NCBI GenBank assembly: GCA_963930645.1
Contig: OZ005649.1
Location: 75,003,626 to 75,067,625, forward strand
Length of the DNA: 64,000 nt
Reading direction: 5' to 3'
Origin: Salticus scenicus
Lineage: Eukaryota > Arthropoda > Arachnida > Araneae > Salticidae
The notes beneath the pieces were generated by a model. It searched no databases. It was not told the origin of the DNA and worked only from the letters and a program-made list of their open reading frames with translations. Each line of letters begins with the position of its first letter. Within the stretch, counting starts at the first letter, position 1. This document shows positions 1-11,500 of the stretch, one piece after another. The position numbers were made by a program, and so were the translations under genes.

Positions 1-374
1 ATCAGTTTCGATAATATATAGATATACCAAACTTAGTATATGAGAAACATTATGAAAATCTATGCTGATTTGTTTGTAGTTATAGTATATACTTTTTTTT
101 ATTACCAATAAGTCAAACAGAATATGTGACAGTAAATGAAAATGAGCTTAATCTGTTAACTCAATGGAAAAGTGAAAAAATTGACATTTATCGGTTACAG
201 CACCACTTAGGGGGCAAACAATGGAATTAACTTCCCTCAAACAAAAATAAAAAGAGACAAAGGAAGAAATCAATTACAAAGCACTAGGGTGCTCTTGATT
301 CAGTAAGAAAATATATCTTGTGCACAATTACGCTGAGAATGCATAAAATGTGCGTTTGCTTGGTCGAGATTTTC
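1..374. other. Left-edge non-coding DNA
   Basis: AT-rich sequence downstream of the laminin gene. I see no coding region, RNA gene or repeat structure before the MITE at 379. Confidence 0.5.
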
Positions 375-378
375 TTAA

Positions 379-606
379 CCCGTTAGTAGTCGCTAGTTGG
401 TTGATTTGCCGCCCATCCTTCAGTGTTAACAGATTTTTTTATTCTATAGCCACCAAAAATTTTTAGAAGTGGCATTTGATATATATAAAACGCGAATAAA
501 ATCGAAGAAGCGTCGATCACATCACTTCTTAAAATTATTGGTGAGAGTTAAATAAAAAGTGTGCAATCTAAAATAGGTGGCGCTATCTATAGCGACTACT
601 AACGGG
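379..606. mobile_element. TTAA-flanked MITE (piggyBac-type)
   Basis: A 228-bp element has 17-bp identical inverted ends CCCGTTAGTAGTCGCTA and TTAA on both sides (375-378, 607-610). TTAA duplication and CCC termini are typical of piggyBac-class elements. It has no coding capacity. Confidence 0.75.
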
Positions 607-1037
607 TTAATCCCTGATGTTAAAAAACACGTACGAACGGAGAAAAGATTAAATGATTTGAATCACAGTCTTTTTGAATGTAAATTATCCAATTTTTTAT
701 TTCTTAGTCGAGAAGATATTTTCTCTATTCGTTTGTGGCTTTTAATGTGAAAATGTTGATAAGTCATGGCCAAACAAACGCATGTTTTTAAAATTCTTTT
801 TAGAAAATATTATGCACAACACGTCTTTTCATATTAAATCTAAGATGTTTTATAACTTATAATTGACATTATTTCCTTATCTCTTACTGCTTTTTGAGAT
901 AGGAACACTAACTGCACTGTTTACTACTATGCGATATTGTAAATAAACATATTTTTGGGGACAAGGAGAAATATATATAATTTTTTAAAATTTGAATAAG
1001 TAATAATTTTATCGAACATATATTATCAGAGATATAA

Positions 1038-1480
1038 CAGGGTTGCCACTCAAACAGGAGAATGAAATTCCCTGACTTTTCCAGGTCTTCCAGAAATATT
1101 CTATAAAAATTCCAGTCTAGCCATATATTAAACATTGGTTGTGTTCAAGGCAAATTAATTATGGTATTTAAAAACACAAAAGTGACATATAGTGATCGCT
1201 TAAAGCAGCATCTGTCGTTTAAAGCAACATAAGAAATTTCTTTCATGAGTGGAAAAGGAGGGTGAGGGTGTTTAAAACAAATGGTGAAAGCTTAAAAAAA
1301 AAAAAAAAAAACAGAAAAATGACCTTACATTGGCAGACAAATTGTTTATTTTTTGGCAATCATCTTATAAAATACCCTGACTTCAGATTCTCGCTAAAAT
1401 ATTCAAGTTTCCTGACTTTTATAATCAAATTTCAAAATTCCCTGACTATTCCAGGTTCTCCAGGTAGTGTGGCAACCCTG
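1038..1480. mobile_element. Non-autonomous DNA element, CAGGGTTGCCAC ends
   Basis: A 443-bp element has inverted ends CAGGGTTGCCAC and a 6-bp direct flank ATATAA (1032-1037, 1481-1486). The interior repeats the phrase TTCCCTGACTTTTCCAGG. Fragments with the same phrase occur near 46930-47110, 59819-59852 and 63256-63545. Small open frames here are accidental. Confidence 0.6.
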
Positions 1481-1486
1481 ATATAA

Positions 1487-2493
1487 TTATGGCCAAAAAA
1501 AAAAAAAAAAAACACTAAATAAGAAACAATATTTCCTCTTCCTTCCTTTTTTTTTTTTTTTTTTTTTTTTAAATTTCACCATAACGTGCTTTTGTAGTAT
1601 AATAATTACTTCAAATAACATTTAGCAAAAAAAATTAAAAGTTAATACAAATACTCACTATGAAAATAATGTAAAAGATTTATTTATTACTTCATACATA
1701 TGTTTTTTGTAGTCTTTCAGAACTCTGGATTTTTTTTTTATCATGAATTTATGAATTGTAAGTGAATAAGAATATTATGGTGTATAATATTCAAGAATTA
1801 GTGATCCTGTTTATGATAAAAAATTTTTAAAGAAAAATTACAAAAACGTACAGTTTCAGTATTCACAAATATCTTATTATTGAAGTATTTCTTATGCTTA
1901 TGAAAATAATTGTTTAAATCACAATAAAATTATTATTATTTAATTTATCTATTACTATAACTAAAATACTCATTGCTTGTTAATAAAATTATTCATTTTA
2001 GTCTGCAATACACACATTAAATTTTTAACTTTTTATAAATTCAAGATTTTGAATTTTTCCCAACCCGTATACAAACATTAAAATTACTTTAATCTACCTA
2101 TGTGTACAGAGATATTCAATTTTACAGAACTGAATTATTATTATTGCTATTATATAATGTTTCTAAAGTTGTTTAAAAGAAATTCTATCATTTGGGCTTT
2201 TTGTTAAACTTAAATTAACACAACTATAAATTAGTAAATAACTTGTAATAATTGTAGCTCCATATAAATTTACAAGGCACATTAAATTATATTTTGTCAC
2301 ACTTTAAACAAATATAGCTGCCATCATTTGAGCATTAAAAAAAATTAATAAAAAATCATATGAAAAATGAAAGAAAAAAACATTAAATCCATTTTTCAAA
2401 TATATATATTCTAATGAAACATTACAATAATCCCATGGAGATCACATATATGTAACTAAATAGCTTAATTATGATGATACATACATAAATAAA
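1487..2493. other. AT-rich intergenic DNA
   Basis: Low-complexity A/T runs and short microsatellites. I see no gene or ordered repeat. Confidence 0.5.
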
Positions 2494-3022
2494 ATACCGT
2501 AAAATCCTGAAAGTAACCCCCCCCCCCCTTTTTGAAAAGCAAAACGGATAATTTCAGTTGGGGGGGGGGTTATAATCAAGATTCTTTAAAAAAATCATTT
2601 TAAAAAAAAATGAAGAAAAGGGAAGGGAGGTTATATTTGATGGAGGGTGTACTTTCGGGATTTTATGGTACTTACTCAAAAGGAAATATTAAAGTTATAA
2701 TTTTTTACATTAAAGGTAAAAAAAAAAAAAAAAAAACTGTGTAATGATTGCATGACTTGATAACGTGCATCTGACACTTTATGAAAATATAGTTAAATTA
2801 GAAATAATATATAAATATTAAAACTTAATTCAATGCCAAACTTAACTTGCAGTGCCGACGTACCGTAAGTGCGCCTGAAGATTGGATGTAGCTTTGTTGG
2901 ATGAAGAAAAAAAAAAAGGGGGGGGGGGGTTACTTTCAGGATAACGAAGACATTTCACTTTCAGCGAAAGGGGAGGGGGTTATATTCGATGAGGGGGAGT
3001 TACTTTCGGGATTTTACGGTAT
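2494..3022. repeat. Inverted-repeat MITE cluster with poly-C/poly-G arms
   Basis: ATACCGTAAAATCC..GAAAGTAAC plus poly-C opens at 2494. The inverted form GTACTTTCGGGATTTTATGGTA closes a unit at about 2670, and a second closing copy (GTTACTTTCGGGATTTTACGG) ends at 3021. This looks like one complete short MITE followed by a partial second copy. Variable C/G runs sit just inside the ends. Confidence 0.55.
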
Positions 3023-3350
3023 GTTATAGAAATATTTCAGAAATATGAGAATATAACTTATTCCACTTACTCATAGTGCAAATTACTCACACATTATGAT
3101 AAAAATGCAAACATGGCTAGGATAACATTATAATTATCATTATCTAATGATCGGGAATATAACTACAGCAGACAGTTCTTTTAACAGAAACATAATATTT
3201 AATACTGACTTATTTCAGTAAAAAATTTCAAATGCGTGACCAATGTTGTTGTTTAGTACTATACATTATTTTACCTTTTGACATAAGATGTAATTTAAGA
3301 TTAACTAAACTTTTTATTAATAAACTAATGCAAAGTTTTGACATAATATC

Positions 3351-4074
3351 CATGGTTCGAAATTAGCAGTCATTAGGTATATTTTGCACCTAGAAATTTA
3401 AGTGTGGAGATCATAAAATCACACCCAGGTGTCATTTTTGAAGCCTAACTTTTGACCTGATTTTAAAAAATAAATTTTTCTTTATGATTTTACAAAATGC
3501 TCCTTTTTTATATCACATTAAAAAATTCTTACATTGTCGCAATTTTAACACATATACATAAGCTCCAAAAAAAAAAAAAGTACAACAATACATAAATGCT
3601 ATTTGCAGAAAATTTTTCCAAATTCATAAAAAATTTTGAATACTTTTTACTTATTGCTATCACTTAGTTTGTATACAATCAGAAATTTGCCATCATGATA
3701 ATGTCTGAAATACAGAATTAATTTAAACCAAATTTTTGCTTATGAAATCTGAAAGTATAAAAAATAATTTATAAATATTTTCTGGCAGTTCTCATTTTGC
3801 TTCAAGATGTAAGACATGGTATTTGACTTATTTTAAAAATCAGTTAACCAGCAGATAATTAAAAATTTTCTTTGAAGTATAAATGTATTTAGTTTTTAAC
3901 TTTGGTATTTATATTCATTATTTAAGTAACTAAATAAAAGAAAAAAAATCTTTTGATCTTTATCCTGTTATGATCCCAAAAAACAAAAAGGCCTAAGTAG
4001 ACCATTTTGGTAAGTAAGAAAAAATAGTTAGGTGGCCCTGACACCTGACTTTCACATTCCAATTTCTAACACTG
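3351..4074. mobile_element. hAT-like non-autonomous element
   Basis: The right end is the inverse of CAGTGTTAGAAATTGG and the left end is a diverged CATGGTTCGAAATTAG. Flanks are ATAATATC (3343-3350) and ATGATATC (4075-4082), a 7/8 match to an 8-bp duplication as in hAT elements. The interior at 3400-3880 reappears inverted at 53205-53690. Confidence 0.6.
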
Positions 4075-4082
4075 ATGATATC

Positions 4083-4900
4083 TAACTTTTTTTTTTTTTT
4101 TTTTTTTTTTTTAGTAGTGGAATTTCTATTACTCAACTAAAATTTATTAGATTATATGACTAATTATAGATTAATAACAGCCAACAGATATCAATAATGT
4201 TGCTTATTATTCAATATCATAAGCCATTGCATCTTTTAATTTAAAATTAGACATGATTTAAGTTTAGGAAAAAATTTTACATCAACTAACTAAAATAAAA
4301 TCTTAACATATCTTAAAATTTTTCCAGAATGGGTAAAATTAAACACTGCTTTATAATTCCTATTAGTAATGTAGCTAATGTGATTGTGTGATTAATCAGA
4401 CTGACAGCAGCCAATAGACATCTGCCTGATACATCTTGTTTTCATACCATGATTCAATCAAAGTTCTAATTCCAGATATGGATACAAATTCATCCCAATG
4501 TGAAAAGCTGAAACTGACCCACCTAAAGAATATTCCATAATAAACAACATATGACTAAATGTTAGAAAAAAAATATATTAAATAAAATATTCTGTTTTTA
4601 ACTTAAAAAAGAAAAAAAAAATCTTAATTTTGAACATTGAATAAAATCAAAGTTTGATACTTTTATTATATGATATCTTAATTATAAAAGCTTAAAAATT
4701 ATACACATATTAATCAATAATTGGTTAAGAAAAAACCAAACAGCTAAGAAAAAAGTCGATGTGGGGGGTAGAAGCAAAGTTCATTTGCTTTAGTGACATA
4801 AATAACAGCTATTCATAATTTAAAATGTTTCCACACCATACTGCAAACTAATTTCTGAAGATATAATTCATGAATACTGATAACAAATAAATAAGCATAC
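4083..4900. other. AT-rich DNA downstream of laminin gamma
   Basis: A run of T near 4090-4112 is followed by A/T-rich sequence. I see no gene or repeat structure I can support. Confidence 0.45.
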
Positions 4901-5031
4901 ACAATGCAAAGTATTACTTACAAACTTTGAATAAACACCATAAAATGCAATAAACTCGCAACAGTTGTTTCGGGTTAAAAAAACACACGACCTTTCATCA
5001 GGCAAATAAAGTAAGCACTCGTACTTACTTT

Positions 5032-5085
5032 ATTCGCCTGATGAAGGGTCGTGTGTTTTTTCGACCCGAAACAATTGTTGCGAGT
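5032..5085 (+). ncRNA. Hammerhead-ribozyme-like motif
   Basis: Read on the plus strand: stem I strand ATTCGC (5032-5037), CTGATGA (5038-5044), stem II GGGTCG/CGACCC (5046-5051, 5062-5067) with a T-rich loop, GAAA (5068-5071), a loopless CAATTG stem III (5072-5077), candidate cleavage site GTT|G (after 5079), and stem I partner GCGAGT (5080-5085). One extra A (5045) lies between the core and stem II. A short palindromic stem III is known from retroelement hammerheads that work as dimers. The inverted arm carries a weaker copy on the minus strand. Activity is not shown. Confidence 0.5.
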
Positions 5086-5157
5086 TTATTGCATTTTATG
5101 GTGTTTATTCAAAGTTTGTAAGTAAAATTTTTTACAACGCCAGTTTTGTGGTGCTTT

Positions 5158-5163
5158 TTTATT
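5158..5163 (-). terminator. Candidate poly(A) signal of laminin gamma
   Basis: AATAAA on the minus strand lies 89 bases after the stop codon. Further copies are at 5104-5109, 5085-5090 and 5028-5033. All four lie inside the foldback retroposon 4917-5165, so the insertion may provide the 3' end. Confidence 0.35.
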
Positions 5164-5252
5164 AAACAATGCAAAGTATTATTTTTAGTTAAATTTTCAG
5201 AAGAGGTAAATTAAAAATAGATATTAGCTATACAATTCACTAAAACGACTTA

Positions 5253-5506
5253 TTATGGTTCAAGAACAAGTCTACGATAACAATCTTCAGGTAAAGAATG
5301 TCTAATAGCTTCAACATTTGCAACATCTCTCTTGAGTTGCTCAATTTCGTCTTCATAATCTCTCATCCATTTCTTTTGTTCTTCTTGGGCTTCTCTCAAA
5401 GCTTCAGCTCTAGCTCCGAGATCTGCATTTAAAAGTTCCCTTTCGGCTAATGCTAAAAGTCTCTCTAAATCATCTAGTTGTGAATTATCAACACTATCTA
5501 AATCAT
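5253..5506 (-). CDS. LanB2: Laminin gamma last coding exon, C-terminus
   Basis: This 254-base coding exon begins after a TTTTTTCTAG acceptor. It encodes DDLDSVDNSQLDDLERLL, a long charged helix, and ends LPEDCYRRLVLEP before TAA. The cysteine corresponds to the residue that bonds to the beta chain. The glutamate near the C-terminus corresponds to the one that takes part in integrin binding, but here it is the penultimate residue. A foldback retroposon begins 72 bases past the stop. Confidence 0.95.
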
Positions 5507-8500
5507 CTAGAAAAAACAAAAATAAAATCAATGAATATTTAAGCTTAAATATAATTTTTTTCATGATAAAAAATAATTAAAAAAGAATATAGCAAATATA
5601 AATTATTTAAAAATAATTGCATACAATTTTTCCTGAGAAATAAAGTGAGATTTAAGGAGTTAAGTAATAATCAGCTAATACACAGACACTACTCAGAAAA
5701 ACTTTCTTACGATTAGGTTCATAATCTTATATAATAGTAACCAAATCGACTTTATCTTACCTATAGAATGAATCCAGACCCAATATTTTTTAATAAAGGC
5801 AAACAAATTTTTATTATTATTATTATTAGTGCTAGAGGCCTATTTCAGTCGGTACAGTTGTCGAATTTTTATAATACACTCTTAATTAGTGCTAGAGGCC
5901 TATTTCAGTCGGTTTATTGAATGGGGATTTATTGAATGAAGTCCCCCCAAGGCACAACTTTGACATGAGTGCCCCCCCCCAGGCCCAACTTTGACATGAG
6001 TCCCCCCAAAGGTACAACTTTGACATGAGTCCCCCCAAGGCCCAGCGTTGTCGAAGTTTTATACGTCACTCTTAATTAGTGCTAGAGGCCTATTTCAGTC
6101 AGTTTATTGAATGGGGATTTATTGAATGAAGTCCTCCCCCAAGGCACAACTTTAACATGAGTCCCCCCCAAGGTACAACTTTGACATGAGTCCCCCCCAA
6201 GGCCCAGCGTTGTCGAATTTTTATATGTCACTCTTAATTAGTGCTAGAGGCCTATTTCAGTCGGTTTATTGAATGAGGATTTATTGAATGAAGTCCCCCC
6301 AAGGCCCAACTTTCACATGAGTCCCCCCCAGGCCCAACTTTGACATGAGTCACCCCCAAGGTACAACTTTGACAGGAGTCCCCCCAAGGCCCAGCGTTGT
6401 CGAATTTTTATACGTCACTCTTAATTAGTGCTAGAGGCCTATTTCAGTCGGTTTATTGAATGGGGATTTATTGAATGAAGTCCCCCCAAGGCCCAACTTT
6501 GACATGAGTCCCCCCAAGGTACCCCTATTTCAGTCAGTACAGCGTTGTCGAATTTTTATAATACACACTTAATAGTGCTAAGGGCCTATTTGAGTCGGTT
6601 TATTGAATGGGGATTTATTGAATGAAGTCCCCCCAAGGCACAACTTTGACATGAGTCCCCCTCAAGGTACCCCTATTTCAGTCGGTACAGCATTGTCGAA
6701 TTTTTATAATACACTCTTAATAGTGCTAAGGGCCTATTTCAGTCGGTTTAGTGGATGGGGATTTACTGAATGAAGTCCCCCCAAGGCACAACTTTGACAT
6801 GAGTCCCCCCAGGCCCAACTTTGACATGAGTCCCCCCCAAGGTACAACTTTGACATGAGTTCCCCCCAAGGCCCAACTTCGACATGAGTCCCCCCCCCAG
6901 GCATACCTTTGACATGAGTCCCCCCCAAGGCACACCTCCCCCTCATTGGGAAAAAGAGAAAAAACATTGTTTTGCGGCTATAAGACAGTTTGGACTTCCA
7001 ACGTTATTTGTTACAATATCTGCAGCTGAAACACATTGGTTTGATTTAATGAAAACTTTATCATGGAATTTAGATCGTCACGAATTAACTAAAGAAGAAT
7101 TTGTCGATATTAACAAGTTTAGTAGTAGGCCTCTGGCACTAAATTAAAATCTATCAATGTCAGATTTTCATGTTTATTTTTATTTAAATGTTGTGCTTTG
7201 GTGTTAAGGTAAGGCCAATTGACTGAACTAGGGTCCTAGGCCTCGGGAAAGAATGGCCTTTGTGGCAGTCTTTCTAAAGTGTCCTAGCCCATATTTATGT
7301 GCATTTTGCAGGAAACTATACACAGCTAGGCTGACAAGCAAAATTTGGAATCAAACCCAGCACCTCATGTCAATCAGTTTTGAGAGCAATTAATAACAAG
7401 TGCTCTACAATTGAACTTGCTTTTTTCATTCTGATGAATGGTGATAATTATGATGTACTATATAAGAACCACTGATGTACTATATAAGATAAAACTCTTC
7501 TTACCTAATTTTGCTAAATACTCCTATGTGGGCATCTTCAGTAAAAAGATAATTTTAAATGTCAAAAAGAAATATTTCAAAATTTGATACAATAAAACAT
7601 ATATACATTATACCTAAAGCATCTAATATGTTGTCAAGCTTAGCTTTAGCACTCTTCCCTTTATCTATGGCATCTATAGCTGCAGCTTTAGCTTCATTTG
7701 CATTTCCTAAAGCCTAAAAAGTAAAGATCTTAATAACACAATATCCTGTTAATAAATATAAGGTTTAGTATTTTTTAAATATCAATTAAAAATACAACAA
7801 ATTCTTCCTGTACTCTTATCTTGTTTTTTCAATCTTCAAATTTTTCTTTTTGCTGTCAGTCACAAATTTCTTGTTCCGAAATTTATGATTGACAACATTA
7901 ATTTTAAAGAACAATTCCATACAATTTAGGATTTCACTATTCATTTTATACACTCCTCCCTTTATTATTTCAAAGAATAAAAATTACTTGAAGTATTTTT
8001 ATTCTTGGGAATAAGAAACAGAAAAAAAAAAAAAGTAAAAATCCTGTGTTGAATACTTCTTTAAAATTAAATATATCTATCAATTATAAGAAGTACAATG
8101 AATAAAACTACCATATTATTCAACTCTAACAACTGTCATTAACATTTATAGTAAAAAATATTCTAAAGTAACAATCTTTAATTTTTTCTGCATGCTTGGT
8201 TTTTGTAAATAATAAGTGTTTAATGAATGTACTAACTAAAAGAAATGTAGTTTTAGCTATTCAAAAGGTTCCTATATAAAAAACCAGATAAAACAATTAT
8301 AGCATATTTTTAAATATAAGTCCAAAAATAAAATTAAGAGGAGAGGAGAAGGAAAAAAAGAAAAATAGAATATGAAAGTGGAAGGCCAACTTATATGTAA
8401 GACAATAATAAATAAATAGTTTGTGAGGGGAAAAAAAAAAAAAAAATCTCCTGTACTAGCATAATTATTTAACTGAGAACCTGAGAATTTCTAAACAATT

Positions 8501-11500
8501 GAAAGCTCTCTTTAATGTCATCTCTTTTTTATTTCTGTTACCTTAGCACTGTAAATAATGGAAGTATTCTGTCAACAATTTTAATACAAAGTTTTCCCCT
8601 GCTTTTTATGTTTTAAGGTCTCTTGAGTTCCAGAGAAAGAGTTTTTAGAATTTGATCAATGTATGTATAGTGCATGGATGCTAGTGTGTATGTATCAATG
8701 CTAGGCATGCGCCGCATACCCGCTAAAAACTGTCTAAAATTGAAACATATTTTGATTAAAAAAAGAAAGAAAGAATAATAATTTAACAGCTGATTTTATT
8801 AATCACTCGCTACCATCCATCCATTAGCCGTCATTTAATTTTCGAAAACTATTCTGAAAGAAAATGCCTTCTGTTACATAAGATAATTCTTGGAAAACAT
8901 CGTTTCCTGACCGGTTACTCCGTAAGGCATGCTACTTTTCTAAAGCATACCTTTGCATACTTGCCAACCAATTTTGATAAAAAAAGGGAAGATTTTTGTT
9001 GAAAAACCAGAAGATTTCATAAAAAAAGGGAAGATTTTTTTTTTCTCTTTGACGTAATAAACAATACAGTTTTACAATTTTAATATCTAGAAGCAATCTA
9101 TAAAAACGTTTTACTATAGATTGATTATACTAAATATATAAAAGTTTTAAATGAAGTTATTACTTTTCAACATATAAATATCTACAAAACAGTATCTATA
9201 AGAAATTTATTTAACAATAGACAAAAAACTTAGTTAAGTTAAAGTATAACTAATTTTTTTAAATAAATAGAATTTGATTTTTGTGCATGTACATTAATCA
9301 TACATATAAAAAAAAAGTAGCTAATTATCAGTTTCAAACGTGCATAAAACCAACTGAGTATTAATTTTCTTAAATTGATTTGGAAAAATTTTTCCTACAT
9401 GAAATAATTTATTCTTCATTTTTTCCCCATGTTTACACATTTGGCATAAATATGACATACAAATATTTACTTTAACTGAGGAAAAATAAACAAGACTCAT
9501 TAAATTCAGCAGTAAAGACCTAAAAATAATTACATACGTGAGAAATATTGAGCACTTCCATTGCTTTATTGTTTCTAGAATTGATCATTGATCACAATCC
9601 AGGGAAGGGGGGGGGGGATACAAAAATAATTACAGAGTAAGAAATATAAACTCTTTCAACTCTACTTCTAGAATCTAATGAAAGAAGTTTAATATTATCA
9701 TTTATGTTGCTGATGGATAAAGATTAGGAAACAAAAGACTTCTGCAGAACATTTGATTGCTGATCACTAATTGGAGATAAATGAATGGGGGGAGGGGAGG
9801 GGCAAAAAATAATTACATCAGCAAGAAATATTTAACAATTCTATTTCTTTACATGTTCTAGAATCTCATAAAGCAAGTCTGAAATGAATGTTGACATTTA
9901 TGTTATGGATGGAGAAAGATTAAGAATCAGGAGTTTTCGTAGAACATTTGGGTTTTCTTTTTAAAACGAACGATATCCGCGATTTTTTTAAAAACGGAAG
10001 ATTTCATCATCTGTCCGGAAGACCGGAAGATACGTTAAAAAACCGGAAGTCTTCCGGGAAAACCGGAAAAGTTGGCAAGTATGCCTTTGAATAGGGAATT
10101 TTTGTTGTGTGAGGAAATATTCATTGCACTAATTTCCCCACACAAGGGGATTTCTGCTCTTTGAAGGATCCAAGTTATGCTATTCATCGAGAGCATATCC
10201 TGTAGTTTTCCCGTACTGCTAAAGTATTAGGGATTTTCATTTTCTTATCTTCCGTAAAAATGTTCGCATAGTCAGTGAGAACTAGTTTTTCCATTTTGTC
10301 CTTTTACACAAAGACAAGACTGACTGAATAGATTGATGATGTTTTCAGTTCAAAAATGTTATTGATAAAGTAAAATTTAATGCTTTATTTTACAATGATG
10401 TAGTAAAAAAAAACTTTTAACAGAGAGAAAAAACTGAATTTATTTATAAATGATCATTCAACAATAAAATGAAATTTGCATAAATTTCTGAAAAAATATC
10501 TCTGTTATTTTATGCGACAGGAAAGTTACTGTTTTTTTTTTCTTTTTACCTAAATAACTCATACCAAACAAAAACTTCCGAAAGAAATAAAATTATGATC
10601 AAAATTTTACTTATGTTGTCTCTCTACATGAGTAAAGAGAATTGTCTGTCTCTCCCTGTGTGTCAGCGTGCACTCTGGACAGTTTCACAAATAAAAATTT
10701 AGATACCATTATTTTAATATGGTATTTTTTTTAAACAGGTAAAATGAATATCAACGATTCATCAAGTGAAAAATTGCAATATAAAAATAGTGGTATCAAA
10801 ATTTCCTTTTGTAAGAACTTGGCTCTGAAGCTAAGGCCTTTGATTACAGAGCTACAAAATGTGACAGAGGTATAGCTTGGATATTGCAAATGCGCACTTC
10901 ATCGAGATTTTTTTTTTTTTTAATTTTAGATCAGAATATCCCCCCCCCCCCCCCAATCTCCTCAAAGTTTTCCTTTTCCTAAATTTTATTCAAATTGTCT
11001 GGTTTTTATTTTTAATCGTCTCCATTCCTTAGCAATGGTTACTAGCTTATTACAGTTACTACATAGCAACGCTTTCTCTATCTGGTAATGCTTTTTAAAA
11101 AGCGAAGTTATCGACGGTTTTTATTTTAATTGAACAAAATAAGATATTTTATTTCAATAGTTGCCTCTTCAAAACCATTTTTTATTTGGAAAATTAAAAA
11201 TTTCTTTGAAAGGGAAAAATGTTTATCATCATTTTTTATTTATTTTTTCTTTTCTTTTGGTATCAAATTTTAATATAATAAAAATAATTAAACTTATTAC
11301 ATTTTTAACTTTATTAAAATGTTTAACAATTAAGTTCATGTATAAGAACTATTTGTGGTACGAGTTAAAGCGCTATCACAGGCAGTGGGGACTTGGATCC
11401 GACATTGGAAGGAAGTCACTGCCATATTTTGCGTCACTTTAATGAATTTATATATATATGTATAAAGTGATGTATAAAAAATAATGATTCAATTTTTTTG

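Larger units (their letters stand above)
4917..5165. mobile_element. Foldback retroposon, Penelope-like, with hammerhead-like cores
   Basis: Two near-identical arms of about 100 bases (4916-5013 and 5024-5123) are inverted around a short centre. The whole insert is flanked by a 16-bp direct repeat ACAATGCAAAGTATTA (4901-4916, 5166-5181), a length typical of target-primed reverse transcription rather than cut-and-paste. Each arm holds CTGATGA, a hairpin and GAAAC, the core of a hammerhead ribozyme. Penelope-like elements are known to carry such ribozymes in their terminal repeats and often occur as inverted fragments. The family call is inference. Confidence 0.6.

Noticed and set aside
908..1135. 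75-residue minus-strand frame
   Set aside because: Overlaps the end of the 443-bp transposon and translates repeat sequence.
6884..6940. N-terminal part of the Helitron-containing open frame
   Set aside because: It is translated minisatellite; only the part from about 6941 resembles a protein domain.
6726..6967. Glycine-rich repeat proteins on the minus strand
   Set aside because: Translations of the GGGGGG-rich minisatellite in two frames; no start context or codon signal.
7347..7425. Functional tRNA gene
   Set aside because: A- and B-box traces are present but stems do not close; fits a SINE head instead.
11161..11442. 93-residue plus-strand frame
   Set aside because: A/T-driven composition (F, I, L, K), no domain, lies in an intron.
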